Source: R-RK-3 sp963834945 | Lineage (GTDB): Bacteria > Pseudomonadota > Alphaproteobacteria > Rhizobiales > Rhodomicrobiaceae | Length of the DNA stretch: 64,000 bases | NCBI GenBank assembly: GCA_963834945.1 | Contig: CAWIDT010000006.1 | Location: forward strand, 62,001-126,000 | Direction of reading: 5' to 3' | Part shown: positions 35,152-42,711 of the stretch, piece by piece | Layout: the number at the start of each line of letters is the position of its first letter | Numbering within the stretch: position 1 is the stretch's first letter | Made by a program: the position numbers and the translations under genes | The notes under the pieces: model-generated | Told to the model about the DNA's origin: nothing | Seen by the model: the letters and a program-made list of their open reading frames with translations, nothing else | Database searches by the model: none

Positions 35152-35601
35152 ATGGAGCCGCATAACGTACAATTTCATATCGCAGAATACACTGTGGTCC
35201 GTCAGCAGCTTTTACTTCAGCTCAAGGCGGCAAACGATAGTCTGGTTTATTGCTTGTCTGCCGATGCAGTTTCTGCGGTTTGGCTTCTCAGCCAAATTGG
35301 TCAGGGCTCGATTCCACGCGAAATATTGCTAATTCTTTCTTTGCTTCCTTTGCTCATAACAGTGTTTTCTTTTACCCTCTACTCTAGACGGGTAGTAGAA
35401 ATACATCTCTTGGGTGAATATGCAGCCGAGATCGAAAAAGCGTTGGGATTGAAAGAATTGGGGTGGGAAAAGTCGTTTTCGAGCAATTATAGAAGAAAAA
35501 TAAACAAGACTGACATGACCGTTGAAATCATATTCGCAGTATTGATAGTTTTTTCGCTTGCACTCGTCTGGTACGTTTACAGGAATGTTGCAATTAAATA
35601 G
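35152..35601 (+). CDS. Unknown two-helix membrane protein in an AT-rich insert between ffh and rpsP
   Basis: 149 residues, not recognised. Two hydrophobic stretches are predicted membrane helices, about 56-76 (PREILLILSLLPLLITVFSF) and 124-145 (MTVEIIFAVLIVFSLALVWY), with a charged cytoplasmic loop between them. Base composition is visibly more AT-rich than the flanking core genes, and codon use differs, which suggests acquisition. The flanking gene order is otherwise conserved in alphaproteobacteria. Real coding is likely but not certain. Confidence 0.55.
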   Translation: MEPHNVQFHIAEYTVVRQQLLLQLKAANDSLVYCLSADAVSAVWLLSQIGQGSIPREILLILSLLPLLITVFSFTLYSRRVVEIHLLGEYAAEIEKALGLKELGWEKSFSSNYRRKINKTDMTVEIIFAVLIVFSLALVWYVYRNVAIK

Positions 35602-35652
35602 AGTTATGCAGACAAACGTCAGATTATCTGAATCGGAAAGGAAAGAGAACAT

Positions 35653-36018
35653 ATGCCACTGAAAATCAGACTGGCCAGGGGCGGCGCCAAGAAGCGGCCT
35701 TATTACCGGATCGTCGTCGCCGAGGCGACCGCGCCGCGCGATGGGCGCTTCATCGAGCGCATCGGCTCGTGGAACCCGATCCTGCCCAAGGACAGCCCCG
35801 ACCGCATCGTGCTCGACGAGGAGCGCGCCAAGCATTGGCTGTCCGTCGGCGCGCAGCCGACTGACCGCGTGCTGCGCTTCCTCGACGCCAAAGGCATCAG
35901 GAAGCGCGAGGCGCGCAACAATCCGGATAAGGCGAAGCCGGGCAAGAAGACGCTCGATCGCGTCGAAGAGAAGCGCAAGAAAGCCGAGGACGCGGCCGGC
36001 GCCGAAGCCTCGGCTTAA
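35653..36018 (+). CDS. rpsP: 30S ribosomal protein S16
   Basis: 121 residues with the S16 start MPLKIRLARGGAKKRPYYRIVVAEATAPRDGRFIERIGSWNP truncated here to motifs KIRLARGGAKKRPYYRIVVA and FIERIGSWNP. The C-terminal Ala/Glu/Lys-rich tail (after about 90) is common in this class. GGAAAGGAAAGAG precedes the ATG. Confidence 0.97.
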   Translation: MPLKIRLARGGAKKRPYYRIVVAEATAPRDGRFIERIGSWNPILPKDSPDRIVLDEERAKHWLSVGAQPTDRVLRFLDAKGIRKREARNNPDKAKPGKKTLDRVEEKRKKAEDAAGAEASA

Positions 36019-36116
36019 CGGCTTGCTGGTTCGGCACATCCCGTTCCGGCGCAGCGGGCTGGCGCTCCGTCGCGGACTCCAGGCCGTCGCTGAAGGTAAG
36101 TCGATAAGGCGATCGA

Positions 36117-36677
36117 ATGGCGAAACGCGGTAGCGGACCAGAGGCAAGCCAGACATCGGAGCTGATCCTGCTCGGCCGGATCGCGGGCGCGCAAGGGCTT
36201 AAGGGCGAGGTGAAGATCAACAGCTTCACCGCCGATCCCGAGGCCATCGCCGCCTATGGTCGGCTGACGGGCGCCGATGGGCGGCAATTCGTCATCGAGC
36301 GGGTGCGCCATCTGAAGGGCGGCGCGGTGGTCGCATCGATCGCCGGCGTGCGGGATCGGGGCGCGGCCGAGGCGCTGCATGGCGCAGAGCTGTATGTCGC
36401 GCGCGATCAGCTTCCCGAGGCTGACGAGGATGAATGGTATTATGAGGATTTGATCGGGCTGAAGGCGGTCTCGCCCGAGGGGCACGACATCGGCGAGGTG
36501 CTTTCGGTGCAGAATTTCGGCGCGGGCGACCTCTTGGAAATCCGCTCGCCCGATGCGCGCCAGACGGTGCTCGTGCCATTCACGAGCGCGGTTGTGCCGC
36601 TGGTCGACATGAAAAACGCACGCCTCGTCGTCGATCTGCCGGAGGAAGTGGATGAGCAGCCCAGAACTCCCCAATAG
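36117..36677 (+). CDS. rimM: 16S rRNA processing protein RimM
   Basis: 186-residue 30S maturation factor that binds S19. N-terminal RimM barrel (LILLGRIAGAQGLKGEVKI is typical), then the linker WYYEDLIGLKAVSPEGHDIG and the PRC-barrel with LVPFTSAVVPLVDMKNARLVVDLPEE. Gene position between rpsP and trmD confirms. The 3' end overlaps the GNAT gene by 26 bases. Confidence 0.95.
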   Translation: MAKRGSGPEASQTSELILLGRIAGAQGLKGEVKINSFTADPEAIAAYGRLTGADGRQFVIERVRHLKGGAVVASIAGVRDRGAAEALHGAELYVARDQLPEADEDEWYYEDLIGLKAVSPEGHDIGEVLSVQNFGAGDLLEIRSPDARQTVLVPFTSAVVPLVDMKNARLVVDLPEEVDEQPRTPQ

Positions 36678-37143
36678 CGATTGCGCGGTGTTCCGCGAGG
36701 CGCGAGGCGCCGACCTCGCCGCAATCCTGGCGCTGCTCGCCGACGATCCGCTGGGCAAATATCGCGAGCTGGCGCTGCCCGCCGAGGCCGACATCCCCGC
36801 CGCCTACCGGACGGCATTCGAGATCATCGCGGCCGATCCGCGCAATCAGCTACATGTGGCGGAAATCGGTGGCGAGGTGGTCGGCTGTTTCCAGCTCACA
36901 TTCACGCCCGGCCTGACCTATCAGGGCCGCGAGCGGGCGACGATCGAAGGCGTGCGGGTGGCGCAAGCCATGCGCGGGCGCGGGATCGGCAAGGCGATGA
37001 TGGCCTATGCGATCGGGCTTGCCCGAGCGCGGGCTTGCGTGCTGGTGCAACTCACCACCGATAAGCATCGCCCCGAGGCGCATGCGTTCTACCGGGCGCT
37101 CGGCTTCGTCGCCAGCCACGAAGGCATGAAGCTCAAAATGTGA
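36652..37143 (+). CDS. GNAT-family N-acetyltransferase inserted between rimM and trmD
   Basis: 163 residues with acetyl-CoA-binding motif A (GVRVAQAMRGRGIGKAMMAY, R/QxxGxG/A type) and motif B FYRALGFVASHEGMKLKM. The ATG lies inside the rimM 3' end (26-base overlap) and the stop is 6 bases before trmD, so it is translationally coupled in the ribosome/tRNA-modification cluster. Substrate unknown; it is not RimI by sequence. Confidence 0.9.
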   Translation: MSSPELPNSDCAVFREARGADLAAILALLADDPLGKYRELALPAEADIPAAYRTAFEIIAADPRNQLHVAEIGGEVVGCFQLTFTPGLTYQGRERATIEGVRVAQAMRGRGIGKAMMAYAIGLARARACVLVQLTTDKHRPEAHAFYRALGFVASHEGMKLKM

Positions 37144-37149
37144 GGCCCC

Positions 37150-37857
37150 ATGTGGACCGCCTGCGTGCTGACGCTGTTTCCCGAGATGTTTCCCGGCCCT
37201 TTGGGTGCCAGTCTGGCGGGTCAGGGGCTTGCCGGCGGACGCTGGCGGCTCGACGCGGTCAACATCCGCGATTTCGCCACGGACAAGCACCGCTCGGTGG
37301 ACGACACGCCGGCGGGCGGCGGACCGGGCATGGTGATGCGCGCCGACGTACTGGCGGCGGCAATCGATGGCGCGCGCGCCCGGCATGCCGGATTGCCGCT
37401 GCTCTATCCGTCGCCGCGCGGCCAGCCGCTGACGCAAGCGCAGGTCCGCCGGCTGGCGAGCGGCCCCGGCGCCATGCTGCTCTGCGGGCGCTTCGAAGGC
37501 GTCGACCAGCGCGTCATCGAGGCGCGGCAGCCGCTGGAGGTGTCCATCGGCGACTATGTGCTTTCGGGCGGCGAACTGGCGGCGATGGTGATCATCGACG
37601 CGGCCGTCCGGCTGCTGCCGGGCACGATGGGCGCGCCGGCCTCGGCGACCGAGGAAAGCTTCGAGAACGGCCTGCTCGAATATCCGCATTACACGCGGCC
37701 GCGCGAATGGGAAGGCCGTGCCATTCCGGAGGTGCTGCTGTCGGGTGATCATGGCAGGATCGCCAGATGGCGCCGGGCCGAGGCGGAAGCCGTCACGAGG
37801 CAGCGCCGGCCTGATCTTATCGAGAACAAAGCAGGGAAGGACGAGACCGCGGAATAA
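37150..37857 (+). CDS. trmD: tRNA (guanine-N1)-methyltransferase TrmD
   Basis: Methylates G37 of tRNAs with G at position 36. 235 residues of SPOUT fold: TLFPEMFPGPLGASLAGQ, NIRDFATDKHRSVDDTPAGG then GPGMVMR, LLCGRFEGVDQRVIE, SIGDYVLSGGELAAMVIIDA and YPHYTRPREWEGRAIPEVLLSGDH-type end. All landmark motifs are present. Confidence 0.97.
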   Translation: MWTACVLTLFPEMFPGPLGASLAGQGLAGGRWRLDAVNIRDFATDKHRSVDDTPAGGGPGMVMRADVLAAAIDGARARHAGLPLLYPSPRGQPLTQAQVRRLASGPGAMLLCGRFEGVDQRVIEARQPLEVSIGDYVLSGGELAAMVIIDAAVRLLPGTMGAPASATEESFENGLLEYPHYTRPREWEGRAIPEVLLSGDHGRIARWRRAEAEAVTRQRRPDLIENKAGKDETAE

Positions 37858-38090
37858 ATGTCCGCACTGTCACAGGGCGCTTAAGAGTTCTTTGATCCGT
37901 GATCCTAAGGGCATCGACAAGCGCGGCAATATCCATTATCACAAGCGCCAGTCTTCCCGACATACCGGCGCCTGCGAGCATGCTCTTGCGGTCGATGCCG
38001 GTTCGGCGCGGCTCTCGCGGCTCGCTATCAGGAATCAAGCACAGCGAAATCGGCATGACCGGCAAGCTGGCCAAGCAAAGGGCAACAGCC

Positions 38091-38768
38091 ATGAACGTTA
38101 TTGAGGAATTCGAAAGAGACTATGTTGCCGAGCTGACGGCGAAGCGCCGCGTGCCGGAGTTCAGCCCGGGCGACACGGTGCGGGTAAACGTCAAGGTGGT
38201 CGAAGGTACGCGCGAGCGCGTCCAGGCCTATGAGGGCGTCTGCATCGGACGCCATGGCGGCGGACTTCAGGAAAGCTTTACCGTCCGCAAGATTTCCTAT
38301 GGCGAGGGCGTCGAGCGCGTGTTTCCCGTACATTCGCCGCTGATCGACTCCATCGAAGTCGTCCGCAGGGGCAAGGTCCGCCGCGCCAAGCTGTATTATC
38401 TGCGCGGCCTTCGCGGCAAGGCGGCCCGTATCGCGGAGCGCACCGACGCGCGCGCCAAGGCCCAGGCCGCCCGCGAACGGGTGATCAAGTTCAAGAAGCC
38501 GAAGGGTCAGGTGGACGACATCAAGGCCATCAAGGGGATCGAGGATGTCTACGGCAAGAAGCTGAACGACATGGGCATCGTCACCTTCGCCCAGATTGCC
38601 AATCTGACCGACGAGGAAATCGCCTATCTGGACGATATGCTCGTACTGCGCGGCCGTTTCGAGCGCGAGGACTGGGCCGGTCAGGCCCGCGCGCTGATGG
38701 CGGAAACGACCGTCGAGGAAGTGCCGGCCGAGGAAGCAGAAGCAGAAGCAACCGAAGAGACGAAATAG
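38091..38768 (+). CDS. rplS: 50S ribosomal protein L19 with a C-terminal helix-hairpin-helix-like extension
   Basis: 225 residues, nearly twice the usual L19 length. The first 117 residues are L19: MNVIEEFERDYVAEL, EFSPGDTVRVNVKVVEGTRE, RVQAYEGVCIGRHGGG, GEGVERVFPVHSPLI and RAKLYYLRGLRGKAAR. After a basic linker comes a domain (about 142-205: DDIKAIKGIEDVYGKKLNDM, IVTFAQIANLTDEEIAYLDD, FEREDWAGQARAL) like the C-terminal domain commonly fused to L21 in alphaproteobacteria. An acidic tail ends the protein. Start at 38091 is the standard L19 start. Confidence 0.95.
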   Translation: MNVIEEFERDYVAELTAKRRVPEFSPGDTVRVNVKVVEGTRERVQAYEGVCIGRHGGGLQESFTVRKISYGEGVERVFPVHSPLIDSIEVVRRGKVRRAKLYYLRGLRGKAARIAERTDARAKAQAARERVIKFKKPKGQVDDIKAIKGIEDVYGKKLNDMGIVTFAQIANLTDEEIAYLDDMLVLRGRFEREDWAGQARALMAETTVEEVPAEEAEAEATEETK

Positions 38769-38777
38769 GGTTCGACA

Positions 38778-40178
38778 ATGGGCAAGACGCTGTACGACAA
38801 AATCTGGGATGATCATCTGGTCGATGAACAGCTGGACGGCACCTGCCTCATTTACATTGACCGTCACCTCGTTCACGAGGTGACAAGCCCGCAGGCCTTC
38901 GAAGGCTTGCGCATGTCCGGCCGCACGGTTCGCGCGCCGGAAAAGACGCTCGCCGTGGTCGATCACAACGTCCCGACCACCGATCGCTCCAAGGGCATCT
39001 CCGATCCGGAATCGGCGTTGCAGGTGGAAACACTGGCGAAGAACGCCGCCGAATTCGGCGTCGAATATTACGACGAGAATGACATCCGCCAGGGCATCGT
39101 ACATGTGATCGGGCCGGAGCAGGGCTTCACCCTGCCGGGCATGACGATCGTGTGCGGCGACAGCCATACCTCGACCCATGGCGCGTTCGGCGCGCTGGCC
39201 CACGGCATCGGCACGTCGGAGGTCGAGCACGTGCTTGCGACGCAGACGCTGATCCAGGGCAAAGCCAAGAACATGCGCATCACGGTGGACGGCCAGCTTG
39301 GCAATGGCGTCACCGCGAAGGATATCATCCTCGCCATCATCGGCGAGATCGGTACTGCCGGCGGCACCGGCTATGTCATGGAATATGCCGGCGAGGCGAT
39401 CCGCGCGCTGTCGATGGAAGGCCGGATGACGGTCTGCAACATGTCCATCGAGGGCGGCGCGCGCGCCGGGCTGATCGCGCCGGACGAGACCACCTTCGCC
39501 TATATCAAGGGCCGCCCGCGCGCGCCGAAGGGCGCCGCCTGGGACGCCGCGATGCGCTATTGGAGCACGCTGCAATCCGACGCCGACGCCCATTTCGACC
39601 GCGAAGTGAGGCTCGACGCCGCCAATCTGCCGCCGCTCGTCACCTGGGGCACCAGCCCGGAAGACGTGGTCGCCATCACCGGCGCGGTTCCGGACCCCGA
39701 CGCGGTCACCGACGAAAACAAGCGCGCCGCGATGAAGCGCTCGCTCGACTATATGGGTCTCGCCGCCGGCACGCGGATGACAGACATTGCCATCGACCGC
39801 GTCTTCCTCGGCTCATGCACCAATGGCCGCATCGAGGATTTACGCGCCGCCGCCAAGATGATCGAAGGCCGCCATGTGCATGACCGCGTCAACGCCATGG
39901 TCGTGCCCGGCTCCGGCCTCGTCAAGGAGCAGGCCGAGGCCGAAGGGCTGGACAAGATCTTCCTCGCCGCTGGCTTCGAATGGCGCGAGCCCGGCTGCTC
40001 CATGTGCCTCGCCATGAACCCCGACAAGCTCGCCCCCGGCGAGCGCTGCGCCTCCACCTCGAACCGCAATTTCGAAGGCCGCCAGGGTTTCCGCGGCCGC
40101 ACGCATCTGGTGTCGCCTGTCATGGCGGCCGCGGCGGCGGTGGCGGGGCGGTTTGTGGATATTCGGCAGTTGGGCTGA
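38778..40178 (+). CDS. leuC: 3-isopropylmalate dehydratase large subunit
   Basis: Leucine biosynthesis; isomerises 2- to 3-isopropylmalate with a [4Fe-4S] cluster. 466 residues with TLYDKIWDDHLV, CGDSHTSTHGAFGALAHGIG, and cluster cysteines in VFLGSCTNGRIEDLRAAA and GCSMCLAMNPDKLAPGERC. It starts 9 bases after rplS, a linkage common in Rhizobiales. leuD does not follow; an AT-rich stretch does. Confidence 0.97.
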   Translation: MGKTLYDKIWDDHLVDEQLDGTCLIYIDRHLVHEVTSPQAFEGLRMSGRTVRAPEKTLAVVDHNVPTTDRSKGISDPESALQVETLAKNAAEFGVEYYDENDIRQGIVHVIGPEQGFTLPGMTIVCGDSHTSTHGAFGALAHGIGTSEVEHVLATQTLIQGKAKNMRITVDGQLGNGVTAKDIILAIIGEIGTAGGTGYVMEYAGEAIRALSMEGRMTVCNMSIEGGARAGLIAPDETTFAYIKGRPRAPKGAAWDAAMRYWSTLQSDADAHFDREVRLDAANLPPLVTWGTSPEDVVAITGAVPDPDAVTDENKRAAMKRSLDYMGLAAGTRMTDIAIDRVFLGSCTNGRIEDLRAAAKMIEGRHVHDRVNAMVVPGSGLVKEQAEAEGLDKIFLAAGFEWREPGCSMCLAMNPDKLAPGERCASTSNRNFEGRQGFRGRTHLVSPVMAAAAAVAGRFVDIRQLG

Positions 40179-40256
40179 GGGAGCTTGCTTCGGCGTTGTG
40201 ACTTGATCGCAAATTCGAAAGCGTTTACAGCACATGTTTTTAGCATGGGCAGAGAG

Positions 40257-40712
40257 ATGAACGATTTCGAGAAGATATTGATTGGTGCGCTGCTGGGCGC
40301 TTTCTTGACATATGTTCCTAGATTCCTTGCAAACAAGCAAAAACTAGCTGCGCATCGCGCATGACTTTGTATTGAAATTGAAAAATGCCTTCAAATGTCA
40401 AATACATATTTAACAGATAACATACAAGCTCCCGCATATAGGCTTCCATCACTTGGATTAGCACAATCAATCCCACAAATACTCAGCATCGGAACAATAA
40501 GTGGAACACAAATTGCGGCCATCCAAGATTTTTATATTGAGGTCGCGGCCTTGAATTGTGGCCTCGATCAGGCGGATAAACAAATTGGAATTGATGGTCG
40601 GCTGGAACAAGAATATAGACGCAACCTCCTGAAGTCTAAAAATATCGTCGTGCGGCATGAGAAAGCAAAGCAAGCTGCGGAACAGGTAACGAAATGGCCG
40701 TGGATAGTTTGA
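40257..40712 (+). pseudogene. AT-rich unknown gene with an in-frame TGA at 40362-40364
   Basis: From ATG 40257 (after AGAGAG) the frame gives MNDFEKILIGALLGAFLTYV, a membrane helix, to a TGA at 40362. The same frame then continues LCIEIEKCLQMSNTYLTDN through 105 more residues after a further ATG at 40395, ending at 40710-40712. A single nonsense codon thus splits one probable 151-residue membrane-anchored protein, or there are two separate small ORFs. No family is recognised. The segment (40200-40760) is much more AT-rich than its surroundings, so probably acquired. No other gene is seen in 40179-40912. Confidence 0.45.
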
Positions 40713-40912
40713 TCGACGGTCTGATCTGTTGCAAGATGAACCCCGATCAACTTAATCACTGGGAAGGCTAAGCCGACCGCTGAGACCTGATGGATGCGTT
40801 GATCAGACAGCCTGATCTGGACGCAATACGCCCTCGAGCCGAGCCTCGCGGTGTAAATCGCCGATTTCGCGACGGACTCGCTATCTCTCGCTATCTATTG
40901 CCAGTACGCCCG

Positions 40913-41497
40913 TTAGCGGCGGCGCGGGGGAACGACGTCCTTGAAGGCGTCAAAAGACTTCCATGCGGGTTCAACAGGCGTGCTTCCCTCGCAGGGCAGG
41001 TACTGCGACGGCACGCCGGCCTGAAGATTGGAGATGTAGCGCGGGCAATTCGGAAAGATATGCTCCGGTACGACCCTTACGAGAAGTTGCGCTCCGGGCA
41101 TGTCCCGCAGCATCGGATCGTCGAGGTGAATGGTGGCCTTGCCGTTCACGCGCAAGCGCTGAGGCTTGTCCCCCAGCGCGATGAACAGCAGGCCAACCTG
41201 AGGGTTGACCTGAATGTTTCCAAGGCTCTTGAACATGCCGTTGCCGTCATAGTCGGGGAAGATCAGGAGATCCGGCGCGGGAACCCTGACAAAGCCGGCG
41301 GCGCCGCCCTTGAAGGAGCAATCGGGCCGCCCCTCGATATCTGCCGTGGCCAGGAAAAAGAAGCCCTGGCTTTCGATAAACGCCTTGTCGTCATCCTTGA
41401 AGCGGTAGCGCCAAAGCCGCTCGACCAGACGGTCCGCCAGCGGCCTGGAGCCGAACCGGTCCTGAAGCTCACGGTTGCCATCGTGATACATGGGCAT
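40913..41497 (-). CDS. Pyridoxamine 5'-phosphate oxidase-family FMN-binding protein
   Basis: 194 residues, split-barrel flavin fold: DKAFIESQGFFFLATADIEG, PDCSFKGGAAGFVRVPAPDL, LIFPDYDGNGMFKSLGNIQV (typical of this PPOX subfamily), NPQVGLLFIALGD and ATIHLDD. The C-terminus has CPRYI (NCPRYISNLQ), common in this group. Start at 41497 has GGGGAG upstream; a longer frame to 41566 is less likely. Probably a small flavin reductase; substrate unknown. Confidence 0.83.
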   Translation of the reverse strand: MPMYHDGNRELQDRFGSRPLADRLVERLWRYRFKDDDKAFIESQGFFFLATADIEGRPDCSFKGGAAGFVRVPAPDLLIFPDYDGNGMFKSLGNIQVNPQVGLLFIALGDKPQRLRVNGKATIHLDDPMLRDMPGAQLLVRVVPEHIFPNCPRYISNLQAGVPSQYLPCEGSTPVEPAWKSFDAFKDVVPPRRR

Positions 41498-41708
41498 GAC
41501 ACTCTCCCCGGCGTTGGCGAATGCCAAAAAGCCTAGGTGAGTGCGAACAGCGATGCAACCGGACAAATGATTGTCGACGCGCGGCCTTGGCTGCTTGAGG
41601 CGATTGTCGGCTTCGGAATTTTCGCGCGTTCTGACGGCGATATCGCCACCTCGCCATGAACCTCGACAAGCTCGCCCGTGCGACCGCGCTGCGGGAATTG
41701 GAAAGCCG

Positions 41709-42443
41709 CTATTCTTGCGTTGCTTTTTCCAGCGTTAGATAGTGGCTTTTCCACGCGCTTCTGGGGATTTCTTTCCCGACCAGAAACGCGAATGAAACCA
41801 CCTGCCGCAAGTCCCGTGTGACCTGGCATCTGTATCTGACGTCAAACCAGCTTTGCTTGCTGCGGAACGCTCCGCCCGTCGCTTCAAGCGTCAGTTGACC
41901 CAGCGTTGCGTCGGACATGGCGTCGGCTACGAGATAGTCCGGCTCAAATTCGGGCCTCGACCGGTGGATCTGCTCCATTGCTTCAATATTGCAGAGCTGC
42001 GTGATCCGGTCATCGCTCGCCAGCAGCGGCAAAGTCCGTCTAACTTGCTCGGCGTGGGGGTCAGCCAGCACATTTGCGGAGAAGAGTTGTGTCGCCTCGT
42101 TCATGGGTTCGACCGGGGCGGCATGTATCGTCTCAACCGGCGGCGAAACCGGCGATGGCCGTGCCCCGGTAGGACGGCTCTCGGCGGGCGGCCTCGACGG
42201 CTCCCGAACGATATTGGGCCTGGACACAGCCTCGAACTGCTCGCGAGTCAAAATGCGAACCGTTATTTTATGTTGCTCCGGAGCAGAGCTCGGCGCAAAC
42301 ACGGCCGGCTGCCGCGCGAGAGTGATGCCGACGGCGACATGAAGAGCGAGCGAAGCCGCGGCGGCCCAACCGATTTCCCGGTTTCGCAACGAAGTTGCGT
42401 CGGCGGAGCGGGTCAGAATTCCGGGATCGGCAAAGGTGGCCAT
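41709..42443 (-). CDS. DUF930 protein with one membrane anchor
   Basis: 244 residues: a membrane helix near the N-terminus (GWAAAASLALHVAVGITLA), a Pro/Arg-rich periplasmic linker (SRPPAESRPTGARPSPVSPP) and the DUF930 domain with RTLPLLASDDRITQLCNIEA, FEPDYLVADAM and SWFDVRYRCQVTRDLRQV, including two Cys that may pair. The overall shape is TonB/TolA-like (anchor, Pro-rich spacer, C-terminal domain). The family is essentially rhizobial and uncharacterised. Start at 42443 follows from the anchor position; a longer frame starts at 42626. Confidence 0.82.
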   Translation of the reverse strand: MATFADPGILTRSADATSLRNREIGWAAAASLALHVAVGITLARQPAVFAPSSAPEQHKITVRILTREQFEAVSRPNIVREPSRPPAESRPTGARPSPVSPPVETIHAAPVEPMNEATQLFSANVLADPHAEQVRRTLPLLASDDRITQLCNIEAMEQIHRSRPEFEPDYLVADAMSDATLGQLTLEATGGAFRSKQSWFDVRYRCQVTRDLRQVVSFAFLVGKEIPRSAWKSHYLTLEKATQE

Positions 42444-42711
42444 GAGCGTGATTTCGGGCAAAGCACATCTCGATACAGACGCCTCAATTCGCAGAGGCTC
42501 ATAAACCGCATCACGCAGTTTCGGTCTGTCCACGATCAATTCGGTATGAAAATGGTGCGAATCGGGCTGTTTCAAGACCGGGTGCGGGTCAGGCAATTTG
42601 GATCGATGTCCTAGCAGCAGGCTCACTTGGCCGCCTGATTAAACGAATGTTTCTCTCCGCCCTCCATGATATGCAACGCGGCGGCACCGTGGCTTGAGCT
42701 GGGCGAGGCGG

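Noticed and set aside
40362..40364. TGA as a selenocysteine codon
   Set aside because: No redox motif around it, no hairpin of SECIS type obvious just downstream, and the protein is unknown and AT-rich; a nonsense mutation or two ORFs is simpler.
41656..41742. 28-codon plus-strand frame MNLDKLARATALRELESRYS
   Set aside because: Overlaps the end of the DUF930 gene, no clear ribosome site; too short to support.
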